This document shows positions 1 to 5,350 of a stretch of DNA of 5,350 bases, in pieces. This DNA is from Planctomycetaceae bacterium TMED10 (GTDB lineage: Bacteria > Planctomycetota > Planctomycetia > Pirellulales > UBA7805). The notes below the pieces were generated by a model. The model worked only from the letters and a program-made list of their open reading frames with translations. It was not told where the DNA came from and ran no database searches. A program made the translations under genes and the position numbers. The stretch covers positions 45,176-50,525 of the forward strand of contig NHBP01000019.1 of the NCBI GenBank assembly GCA_002168195.1, read 5' to 3'. Numbering within the stretch: position 1 is the first letter of the stretch; the number at the start of each line of letters is the position of its first letter.

Positions 1-338
1 TGCAACCCGAGGAAGGAAAAATTGGTCAAGAAATACCCCCACTCGCTGAAGCGATAGATGGAAAAAAAGTATTTATCAAAGGATATGTGTTTCCCGGTAA
101 ACAACGTCAGGGTATCAAGACTTTTCTTCTGGTTCGCGACAAAGGAGATTGCTGTTTTGGTGGCAATCCAAAATTGACAGACCGCATCCAGGTGACTCTG
201 GCGGATCCGGAACGATTGAGATTTGATCCCTATCTCCACAAGGTTGCTGGAACATTTAGGCTTGTAAAAGATCCTAGTGAGGCTGTCGATGCGAGTGGCG
301 AAGTTTACTATCACCTCGATGACGGTCAGTTGCGATGA
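1..338 (+). CDS. DUF3299-like CCFG protein, 3' part (5' end off window)
   Basis: The frame starting at position 3 is open to the left edge, so this is the last 111 codons of a longer gene. The GTG at 87 lies inside the domain (in IKGYVFPGK) and is not the real start. Visible pattern: a basic beta-strand pair around IKGYVFP, then FLLVRDKGDCCFGGNP, a short IQVTL strand, VAGTFRL and the ending VYYHLDDGQLR. This is the layout of the small DUF3299-type beta domain as found in planctomycetes, where the adjacent cysteines of CCFG are conserved; they could bind metal or form a disulfide, but the function is unknown. The stop TGA (336-338) overlaps the ATG of the next gene, which encodes a related protein, so the two are probably coupled in translation. 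Family recognised by eye; coding call strong, biochemical role unknown. Confidence 0.88.
   Translation, partial: QPEEGKIGQEIPPLAEAIDGKKVFIKGYVFPGKQRQGIKTFLLVRDKGDCCFGGNPKLTDRIQVTLADPERLRFDPYLHKVAGTFRLVKDPSEAVDASGEVYYHLDDGQLR
335..338 (+). promoter_or_regulatory. ATGA stop/start overlap (translational coupling)
   Basis: The TGA of the upstream gene (336-338) and the ATG of the lipoprotein gene (335-337) share bases. The preceding 15 bases contain no good purine-rich ribosome site, so the second gene is probably translated by ribosomes that have just finished the first. Confidence 0.7.
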
Positions 339-934
339 TCACAGGTGGTCACTATCAGGGTATCTTATTGCTGGCGGTCGTATTCCTGATGCCGGCATGC
401 AATCCGGAGGTCGATGTCGTACCCCCATCGTCGCCACAGGATGCAACGCCAAAGCAGGCGACATCGAAGCGGTCATCGGCAACAGAATTGAAAAGCGGGG
501 TTCAGAGCGACGATGCTGACGTATCGGCAACCGGCCACAGGAATCAAACGTCGAAACCGGCGAAGACTCAGGCAATCTCGTTTGACGACATAAAATTTGA
601 AATGAAAACAGATGACCTCTTTGATCGATCCATGCTCACAAAAAAGATTTCGGATTACGAGGGGGAAAAAATTAAGATTCGCGGCTATATTCTCCCGAGT
701 TTCAAGCAGGATGGATTAACACAATTTGTGTTGGTCCGTGACAATATGGAATGTTGTTTTGGCCCTGGAGCGGCACTTTACGACTGCGTGATGGTGCAGA
801 TGCAATCGGGGACGTCTGCAAGTTTTAGCGTGCGACCGGTGACCGTCGAGGGAAATTTTAAAATTGACGAATGGAAAGATTTTGACGGTGTGATACGGGC
901 GATTTACCATCTCGATGGAGATTCAGTCTACTGA
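335..934 (+). CDS. DUF3299-like CCFG lipoprotein, tandem paralog
   Basis: A protein of 199 residues. Residues 9-21 are hydrophobic and end in LMPAC, so Cys22 is a plausible lipidation site. The lipobox is imperfect (Met at -3, Pro at -2), so this is a predicted rather than certain exported lipoprotein. Residues 23-80 form a Pro/Ser/Thr/Lys-rich, probably disordered tether. The folded domain is about residues 81-199, with IKIRGYILPSF (113-123), FVLVRDNMECCFGPG (131-145), VRPVTVEGNF (166-175) and the ending IYHLDGDSVY. The same landmarks in the same order occur in the preceding gene: GY.xP, LVRD, CCFG, V.GxF, YHLD. The ATG at 335 sits in an ATGA overlap and has no clear Shine-Dalgarno of its own, which supports reinitiation by coupled translation. 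Role unknown; DUF3299-like proteins of this type are an uncharacterised group. Confidence 0.92.
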   Translation: MITGGHYQGILLLAVVFLMPACNPEVDVVPPSSPQDATPKQATSKRSSATELKSGVQSDDADVSATGHRNQTSKPAKTQAISFDDIKFEMKTDDLFDRSMLTKKISDYEGEKIKIRGYILPSFKQDGLTQFVLVRDNMECCFGPGAALYDCVMVQMQSGTSASFSVRPVTVEGNFKIDEWKDFDGVIRAIYHLDGDSVY

Positions 935-958
935 TCCACCGCCGCTGCGAACGGATCA
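932..958. other. Convergent gene junction with 6-bp inverted repeat holding both stop codons
   Basis: TGATCC at 932-937 is the exact inverse complement of GGATCA at 953-958. The left arm contains the TGA of the lipoprotein gene and the right arm contains the TGA of the sulfatase read on the other strand. The 15-base loop has a further 3-bp pairing (940-942 with 947-949). No T-tract follows on either strand, so it is not a canonical intrinsic terminator. Two convergent TGA codons supply half of the symmetry automatically, leaving only three extra matched bases. Confidence 0.3.
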
Positions 959-2425
959 TGCACCTTGGGAAAGAGTGGGAAAGAGTGAACGGAGATCAAG
1001 CGTATCGCCCGTTTGCGATTGCAATTCCAGCAATTCAGTGAATAACCGTTGGATGCGCTGTTTTTGCTCCGGTTTCGTCGCTAGATCATACATTTCTTCC
1101 GGGTCCGATTGCAGATTAAAAAGTAGAACCTTTTTAATGGCTGGATAGAGAATCAGTTTAAATCCATCCTCGGTAATCATTCGTTGGCTTTGCATATAGC
1201 CCGCATAGATCGCATCATAGTTTGCTTGGCGTTGCTTGCGCAAAATTGGAACAAGGCTGCGAAATTGGACATGCTCGGGCACTGTTATTTTCGCGAATTC
1301 TAAAGTTGTCGGCATAATATCTTGAAGATAAATGGGCGTCGAATTTGTTTCGCCTGATTGAATGTCTAGTCCTTTCACGATAAAGGGTACCCGTATGCTA
1401 TGGTCAAACATATTTTGTTTTCCCAGGAGGCCATGATTTCCTACTGCAAGCCCATGGTCGGCTGAAAATATGATGAGCGTGTTGTCATCGAGTTGTGCTT
1501 TATCGACCGCATCTAAAATTCGCCCGATTTGCGCATCCATATGAGAAATAATGGCATAATACTCCTGGCGATGTACTTTTACGGCATGTGGCGTACGTGG
1601 GAACGGTCCTAACTGTTCATCGCGCAATTGCGCGGTACATCCAATCGCATCTTTGTACGGATATTCACCCATGAAAGAACTTGGAAGTGCCATATCATCA
1701 AGCGGGTACGCATCAACAAATTCTTTCGGCGCCTGTCGTGGATCATGGGGTGCATTAAAGGCGAGATACATGAAAAAAGGCTGTTCTCCAGCGGCCTCTT
1801 TTCTTAGATAGTCGCAGGCATCGTTTGCCAGCACCTCACTCCAATGTTGTCCACCTTTCCAGTAGCCACCTTGCGCGGTATCCCATGCCTTCCACGCGTT
1901 ATCTTTGCGGGGCCGGTGATAACTCTCGGGCGTATCCCGTGGCATGCCGGGCCGGACATGTTTCACAACATCAAACACCGTTTCCACATCGGTGTTGAGA
2001 TGCCACTTTCCGGTGAAAAAAGTGTGATAGCCCGCTTCTTTAAGATACTGACTCCACAAGCGATCTTTGATTCGAAGTTGATCCGGACGATTCGTCTGTC
2101 GCTGTGCGTGCCAGAGAAAGCGTCCCGTATTCAGCATGCTTCGGCTGGCAACACAGATTGCACCATGCCAGCCTCCCTGGTTATAAGCGTGCGTGAAAAC
2201 AGTTCCTTCTCGAGCGAGGGTATCAAGATGAGGCGTGTTTGGCTTTTGTCCCCCTGCCGTTCCAATGGTATCGTAGGCCAGATCGTCAGCGAAAATAAAA
2301 ATAATATTTGGCTGCTTTTCGGCCTCCTCTTTCGCTAGAGAAGACACTGGATAACTCACAATAAAAAATGAAAGCATTCCGCCGATAAGTTGTAATGGGA
2401 ATGCACGCGTTAAGAGCAATAACAC
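956..2425 (-). CDS. Secreted type I (formylglycine) sulfatase
   Basis: A 489-residue S1-family sulfatase that hydrolyses sulfate esters, probably on a polysaccharide or small sulfated compound; the substrate cannot be read from sequence. Residues 1-31 look like a signal peptide (Arg7, then a hydrophobic run ending SSLA), so it acts outside the cytoplasm. Catalytic features: metal-binding Asp47-Asp48 in FADDLA; the signature CVASRSMLNTGR with Cys91 as the residue oxidised to formylglycine and Arg95; TGKWHL with Lys140 and His142; APHD with His227; SADHG with Asp323 and His324; and GKQ with Lys336. The C-terminal subdomain has the usual GFKLILYP and LFNLQSDPEE pattern. All expected active-site residues are present and the length is normal. 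The start is GTG, chosen because it follows a ribosome site and gives a complete signal peptide; the alternative ATG (2377) would remove its basic n-region. The maturation enzyme is not in this window. The last residues are shaped by a 10-bp tandem repeat. Confidence 0.96.
   Translation of the reverse strand: MLLLLTRAFPLQLIGGMLSFFIVSYPVSSLAKEEAEKQPNIIFIFADDLAYDTIGTAGGQKPNTPHLDTLAREGTVFTHAYNQGGWHGAICVASRSMLNTGRFLWHAQRQTNRPDQLRIKDRLWSQYLKEAGYHTFFTGKWHLNTDVETVFDVVKHVRPGMPRDTPESYHRPRKDNAWKAWDTAQGGYWKGGQHWSEVLANDACDYLRKEAAGEQPFFMYLAFNAPHDPRQAPKEFVDAYPLDDMALPSSFMGEYPYKDAIGCTAQLRDEQLGPFPRTPHAVKVHRQEYYAIISHMDAQIGRILDAVDKAQLDDNTLIIFSADHGLAVGNHGLLGKQNMFDHSIRVPFIVKGLDIQSGETNSTPIYLQDIMPTTLEFAKITVPEHVQFRSLVPILRKQRQANYDAIYAGYMQSQRMITEDGFKLILYPAIKKVLLFNLQSDPEEMYDLATKPEQKQRIQRLFTELLELQSQTGDTLDLRSLFPTLSQGA
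967..986. repeat. Perfect 10-bp tandem duplication at sulfatase 3' end
   Basis: GGGAAAGAGT occurs twice back to back (967-976 and 977-986). It lies in the last codons of the sulfatase. Ten is not a multiple of three, so the copy number sets the frame of the C-terminal tail. With two copies the protein ends LFPTLSQGA at 956; with one copy it would read LFPKVHDPFAAAVDQ and end at a TAG at 928-930. Confidence 0.85.
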
Positions 2426-2434
2426 TGTTCTTCG

Positions 2435-2439
2435 CCTTT
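2435..2439 (-). promoter_or_regulatory. Ribosome binding site of the sulfatase GTG start
   Basis: On the - strand AAAGG lies 9 bases before the GTG at 2425. No ATG, GTG or TTG occurs between that GTG and the in-frame TAG upstream, so this site decides the start. Confidence 0.5.
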
Positions 2440-2463
2440 GTTTTAAATGAGAGCTTTTCTACT

Positions 2464-2492
2464 CTCGTACACTGAGATTATTACAATGTCAA
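2464..2492 (-). promoter_or_regulatory. Candidate sigma70-type promoter of the sulfatase
   Basis: On the - strand a perfect TTGACA (2492-2487) is followed by a 17-base spacer and TACGAG (2469-2464). The -10 matches the TATAAT consensus at only 3 of 6 positions. Transcription would begin near 2457, leaving a leader of about 30 bases before the GTG, which is a normal distance. A GAGAG/CTCTC inverted repeat (2449-2453 and 2462-2466) spans the predicted start region and could be an operator, but it is short enough to be chance. The site implies the sulfatase can be transcribed independently of the small gene upstream. Confidence 0.45.
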
Positions 2493-2587
2493 CTGTTTTC
2501 TGCATTCTATCGTGAACAGCGCACAACATTATTTGAGCCAAACCAGGAAACGCATGAAAGCCAGTTGCTTGCGCCGCATTTTTACCG

Positions 2588-2830
2588 CTATCCTCGCGCC
2601 CCGCGGGGAAGAGTAAAAGAATAGATCATGACCACCAATCCGCTTACGAGGAGTCCCCACGGAGCCCAAGCTGGTGGTGAGATGACGAAACTGGGAGGAG
2701 GTGCCATTGGGTCGACAAGATCGGCTTCAGCAAAATCCGCAGTCGTGAAAACAGCTGTCTCCACGAACAGGCATTCAATGCCCATCAGACAAATAAAAAG
2801 TCCGACTGCAAGAAATAAGGAGCGAAACAT
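2588..2830 (-). CDS. Small two-helix membrane protein, planctomycete-type
   Basis: An 80-residue protein of unknown function beginning MFRSLFLAVGLFICLMGIEC. A first membrane helix spans about residues 5-23. A middle segment of about 30 residues is acidic then Pro-rich, with APPPSFVISPPAW. A second helix runs about residues 58-74 after PAWAPWG, ending in YSFTLPRGARG with basic residues at the C-terminus. From memory this resembles a short conserved hypothetical family in Rhodopirellula relatives, with a PPxWxPWxLL...YSFTxPR ending; no search was done. The frame is open 51 bases further upstream to another ATG (2881). The start at 2830 is preferred because those 17 extra residues are polar and unlike the rest, and a G-rich stretch sits just before it. 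It is followed on the same strand by the sulfatase after a 162-bp gap holding a separate promoter, so an operon is not required. Confidence 0.8.
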   Translation of the reverse strand: MFRSLFLAVGLFICLMGIECLFVETAVFTTADFAEADLVDPMAPPPSFVISPPAWAPWGLLVSGLVVMIYSFTLPRGARG

Positions 2831-2836
2831 TTGGGA

Positions 2837-2844
2837 CCCCCCCC
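2837..2844 (-). promoter_or_regulatory. G8 tract in ribosome-site position of the small membrane protein gene
   Basis: On the - strand eight consecutive G (C8 on the + strand) end six bases before the ATG at 2830. The tract occupies the Shine-Dalgarno position and could pair partly with the 16S tail. It supports the internal ATG as the start. A homopolymer of this length is prone to slippage. Confidence 0.4.
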
Positions 2845-2881
2845 GAGAGATGTGTTGCCGGTGCTTTGCGGCACTGTTCAT

Positions 2882-3398
2882 TTATCGGCGTGATCTTTGA
2901 TCAAATTCAAAAGCGTCTGGAATTTGCCTACTCCTCGGATCACCGACAGAATGCCAAACAGCACCGCTTTTAGTCGTCATGAGCGTAGTTCAGAGTGTGT
3001 GCAGCGTCGGCTCAGGTGACGTAGAATCCTTGTCGCTCAATGCACTTACGATTATTATGATCTGTGGGTGGTAGAGGAAGTTTCGCTCCACGTCCCCGCC
3101 TGCTTTCACGATTTTTTGACCGTGATCTCTATTGATGGTTCTGTAGCGGTTATAGGGTTCATACGGATGATCACGGTATGCTAAGTATTTTTCTAAGCCA
3201 TTGGTCGAGAAGAGTTCGCGTGCGCAGGGACGTCCAAAAATCTGCTTAATTGCAAAAAAAAAGATGGCGTATCGAGCTAAAAACTTGTTTAGGAACGACT
3301 TCCGCAAAAGGGATTGGACACAAACGCCGATTTCAATGCATAGGGCGTATAGGGCTACAGTTACTTAGCAACACGGCCGAGCAAAGGGATTCAAGAAG
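2882..3398. other. 517-bp intergenic region without a supported gene
   Basis: This gap separates the divergently transcribed small membrane protein gene (-) and signalling gene (+). It has a 105-codon - strand frame (2990-3307) with a TTG start, no ribosome site and no recognisable motif; I do not accept it as a gene. Near the left end are two short overlapping - strand frames (2882-2980 from ATG, 2878-2964 from GTG), also unproven. Other marks are a 9-bp inverted repeat ACCGTGATC/GATCACGGT (3119-3127 and 3169-3177, 41-base loop) and a run of nine A (3254-3262). Promoters for both flanking genes are expected here, but I found no convincing -35/-10 pair for the signalling gene. No tRNA or riboswitch fold was evident by eye. 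Confidence 0.6.
3384..3389 (+). promoter_or_regulatory. Ribosome binding site of the TTG start at 3399
   Basis: AAGGGA lies 9 bases before TTG at 3399. The in-frame region upstream reaches a TAG at 3366 without any other ATG, GTG or TTG, so this TTG is the only start that keeps the whole N-terminal beta-strand. Confidence 0.6.
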
Positions 3399-5117
3399 TT
3401 GCCAAAGAAACCAAAGCTTTTGTTTGTCGGCGATTTCGAGGCTCAGACTCACTCGTTTCGTCATCCGCTTAACGACCAATTTCAAATCGTGGTCGTAGAA
3501 GATATCTGGCGAGCCATCACCTGCCTGCGGCAGGATTCATTCGATGCCATCCACATTTTGGAAAGTTCGACGATAAGCCTCGGCGAAATAAGAGACATAA
3601 AAAATAACGAACTTGTTTTAGAAGGCATGCCTGATGGCGTTGTCTTACTTGATGGCGAAAACAAAATCATCTGGCACAACGCTTGTATGCAGAAGTGGTG
3701 TGACCGGGGAGATTTAGCAGGAAAAAATTTCTACAGTGTGCTCTCGAGTCCGGAGATATTAGGACCAGATTTTTGTCCTTTGCATACTGCCTCATCTTCG
3801 CAGGCATCTAGCAATTCGACGTTGCGGACCGCGGATAATCGATACTTTCATATTCATGCTGTGCCCGCCACAGTGGAACCGGACCAAACTGACCAGTTGA
3901 TCGTAACGGTTCGCGATGTAACGACGAAAATGCAACAGCAACAAAAAATGGAGGCAATCCAAAAAGCCGGCACGGAATTGGCTGATCTCAAGCCCGAAGA
4001 ATTAAAGCATATGTCGGTCGATGAACGGATTGAACTGCTGAAGTCGAATATTGTCCACTTTACCGGCGAGTTGTTGCACTATGATGTAATGGAGATTCGC
4101 CTTATCGACCGAAAGACTGGAAAGTTAGAACCGCTATTGGCGGTAGGGATCGAGCAAGAAGCAGCGTTGCGGGAACTGCACGCACAGCCTCAAGGCAATG
4201 GCGTAACAGGATTTGTTGCGGCGACAGGTAAAAGTTATCTTTGCGAAAATACCTCAGAGGATCCGCTCTATTTATTAGGGGCACGCGACGCAAAGAGTTC
4301 CATCACGGTCCCTCTTATTTCCCATGACGAGATGCTGGGGACTTTCAATGTTGAAAGCCCGAATTCCTGCGCGTTTGACGAAAGTGATTTACAGTTCTTA
4401 GAGCGATTTGGTAGCGATGTGGCAGCGGCTTTAGGCACCCTGGAATTGCTGGTTGCCGAAAAAGCAACCACTGCTGCTGAGAGCGTAGAAGCAATTCATA
4501 CGGCGGTTGCGCTACCGATAGACGATATCTTGAATGAGACAGTTAATGTAATGGAACGCTACATAGGGCATGAGCCAGAAGTCGTTTTACGTCTGGAAAG
4601 TATTTTGCGTAATGCGCGCGATATCAAACAGGTGATCCAGAAAGTCGGTCAAGCCATGACCCCCAGCGAAGCAGTTCCACAGTCATTACAGACAGAGTCT
4701 AGGCCCCTATTAAGTGGACGTCGTGTTTTAGTAGCCGATGCTGATGAAAATGTTCGTGTTGCGGCCCATGAACTCCTCGAACGTTACCAATGCGCGGTGG
4801 AAACATCGCATGATGGTGAAGAAACACTCTCAATGGTTCGGAATATCACAGCGTTGGGGGGATACGATTTGGTGCTTGCCGATATTCGTTTGCCTGATAT
4901 GAACGGATATGAGCTGATGCAGAAACTGGTGGCACATACGGATTCTTTGCCGCTAGTTTTGATGACGGGTTTTGGATATGACCCCGGCCATTCAATCGTA
5001 AAAGCAAGGCAAGCGGGATTAAAAGAAGTGCTCTACAAACCGTTCCGGTTGGATCAACTGCTAGAAACGATTGAGCGTGTTCTGTTGGAGGCAGATGTTT
5101 CTCCTTCGACAGGCTGA
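3399..5117 (+). CDS. PAS-GAF-receiver signalling protein lacking a kinase ATPase domain
   Basis: A 572-residue cytoplasmic protein with no membrane segment. Residues 5-56 form a shortened receiver-like unit (KLLFVGDFE, then VVVED, then FDAIHILES) with no aspartate at the phosphorylation position. A PAS domain follows at about 70-175 (MPDGVVLLDGENKIIWHN, ending VTVRDVTTKM), with a FCPLH segment at 125-129. A Gln/Lys-rich coiled linker runs 176-215. The GAF domain spans about 208-350 (GVTGFVAATGKSYLCEN, SSITVPLIS, MLGTFNVES). Residues 357-420 resemble the two helices of a DHp domain, but the phosphoacceptor position is Thr368, with His367 one residue off. No HATPase follows; a 20-residue linker leads to an intact receiver (441-563) with Asp447, Asp495 in LADIRLPDMNG, Thr523 and Lys547. 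It therefore cannot be a self-sufficient histidine kinase; it probably receives phosphate from another kinase and combines it with PAS/GAF sensing. Ligand, partner and output are unknown. It starts with TTG. Its 3' end overlaps a probable gene on the other strand by 64 bp. Confidence 0.93.
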   Translation: MPKKPKLLFVGDFEAQTHSFRHPLNDQFQIVVVEDIWRAITCLRQDSFDAIHILESSTISLGEIRDIKNNELVLEGMPDGVVLLDGENKIIWHNACMQKWCDRGDLAGKNFYSVLSSPEILGPDFCPLHTASSSQASSNSTLRTADNRYFHIHAVPATVEPDQTDQLIVTVRDVTTKMQQQQKMEAIQKAGTELADLKPEELKHMSVDERIELLKSNIVHFTGELLHYDVMEIRLIDRKTGKLEPLLAVGIEQEAALRELHAQPQGNGVTGFVAATGKSYLCENTSEDPLYLLGARDAKSSITVPLISHDEMLGTFNVESPNSCAFDESDLQFLERFGSDVAAALGTLELLVAEKATTAAESVEAIHTAVALPIDDILNETVNVMERYIGHEPEVVLRLESILRNARDIKQVIQKVGQAMTPSEAVPQSLQTESRPLLSGRRVLVADADENVRVAAHELLERYQCAVETSHDGEETLSMVRNITALGGYDLVLADIRLPDMNGYELMQKLVAHTDSLPLVLMTGFGYDPGHSIVKARQAGLKEVLYKPFRLDQLLETIERVLLEADVSPSTG

Positions 5118-5350
5118 CCGTGAAGAGCCTCTATTTCTAAGTGTGGCATCGAAATTTCCGGCCTCGTTTCTGCAACGCGGATCCCTTCGCCACTTGAGTC
5201 CGACATCGATGTTAAGTTTGCCGGTCGCTTCACCAGTTCAACGCAAATTCCTCCAACCCGTAGAAGTCGATGTAAGCGGGTAAACCAAAACTCGTGTTTT
5301 AAATCAAACCCAACAGTTTTGCATAAATTAATTAGCGATTTTCGATTATG
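5054..5350 (-). CDS. C-terminal part of a gene entering from the right edge, possibly a methyltransferase
   Basis: On the - strand the frame is open from the right edge (5350) for 98 codons to a TGA at 5056-5054; I checked every triplet. The visible protein begins HNRKSLINLCKTVGFDLK, continues FWFTRLHRLLRVGG and CVELVKRP, and ends in a hydrophilic tail of about 55 residues. The pattern RKSLxxLxxxxGF followed by hydrophobic strands and a C-terminal KRP resembles the end of class I SAM-dependent methyltransferases (type 11/23), but this is a by-eye guess and the diagnostic SAM-binding part would lie outside the window. In favour of coding: the 233 bp after 5117 would otherwise be empty, and the first 42 residues look protein-like. 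Against: no start codon is visible, the tail is low in information, and it overlaps the convergent signalling gene by 64 bp. Confidence 0.5.
   Translation of the reverse strand, partial: HNRKSLINLCKTVGFDLKHEFWFTRLHRLLRVGGICVELVKRPANLTSMSDSSGEGIRVAETRPEISMPHLEIEALHGQPVEGETSASNRTRSIVSSS

Noticed and set aside
277..519. 80-codon + strand frame spanning the junction of the two CCFG genes
   Set aside because: Out-of-frame overlap of two well-supported genes; the product has no signal or motif.
1844..2338. 164-codon + strand frame opposite the sulfatase
   Set aside because: Lies fully antisense to a sulfatase with all catalytic motifs; the product has no domain pattern, so it is a shadow of the codon structure.
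2568..2585. TGCGCCGCATTTTT as a possible terminator
   Set aside because: The only stem possible has a one-base loop, and the T run is on the + strand, which is the wrong strand for the - strand gene that ends here.
2599..2608. Perfect palindrome CCCCGCGGGG near the small gene's stop
   Set aside because: Inside the last codons (PRG) and a by-product of GC-rich codons; no loop for a hairpin and no T-tract, so not a terminator.
2856..2873. TGCCG/CGGCA inverted repeat upstream of the small membrane protein
   Set aside because: A 5-bp stem with an 8-base loop is common by chance and has no further support.
3116..3144. TTGACC with a 17-base spacer and TTCTGT as a promoter for the receiver gene
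   Set aside because: The -10 element matches poorly and lies more than 250 bases from the start; not strong enough to annotate.
2990..3307. 105-codon - strand frame in the intergenic gap
   Set aside because: TTG start with no purine-rich ribosome site, no internal ATG, no recognisable motif and a composition unlike the neighbouring proteins. The length alone is possible by chance in a gap of this size.
5071..5283. 70-codon + strand frame at the end of the receiver gene
   Set aside because: Starts out of frame inside the receiver domain, has no ribosome site and shows no protein-like pattern; the opposite strand fits coding better.

Overview
The window looks like a piece of a planctomycete chromosome, probably Pirellulaceae-like (Rhodopirellula/Blastopirellula relatives). 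This is inferred from gene content recognised by eye, not from a database search: two adjacent CCFG-type DUF3299-like proteins, a secreted formylglycine-type sulfatase, an 80-residue two-helix membrane protein with a PPxWxPWG...YSFTxPR C-terminus, and a kinase-less PAS-GAF-receiver protein. Base composition is moderate, and GTG and TTG starts are used.

Left part (1-934, + strand): the 3' end of one small DUF3299-like gene is joined by an ATGA stop/start overlap to a second gene for a paralogous lipoprotein. They read as one translationally coupled unit whose upstream members lie off the window. Middle (956-2830, - strand): a sulfatase gene converges on that unit with only 21 bp between stop codons. 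It has its own TTGACA-type promoter, and upstream of it on the same strand is the small membrane protein gene. Positions 2831-3398 are non-coding as far as can be supported; they carry the leader of the small gene and the upstream region of the next gene. Right part (3399-5117, + strand): a 572-residue multidomain signalling protein with a degenerate N-terminal receiver, PAS, GAF, a histidine-less DHp-like helical pair and an intact C-terminal receiver, but no ATPase domain. At the right edge a - strand frame is open from 5350 down to a stop at 5054. It is probably the C-terminus of a gene entering from the right, overlapping the signalling gene tail-to-tail by 64 bp.

The genes do not form one obvious pathway. 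The DUF3299 pair and the sulfatase are exported proteins, the small protein is in the membrane, and the receiver protein is cytoplasmic. No mobile element, CRISPR array, tRNA or rRNA was seen. The most interesting items are the architecture of the 572-residue protein, the tandem CCFG paralogs, the unlisted edge-open frame, and a 10-bp tandem duplication that sets the reading frame of the sulfatase's last residues.
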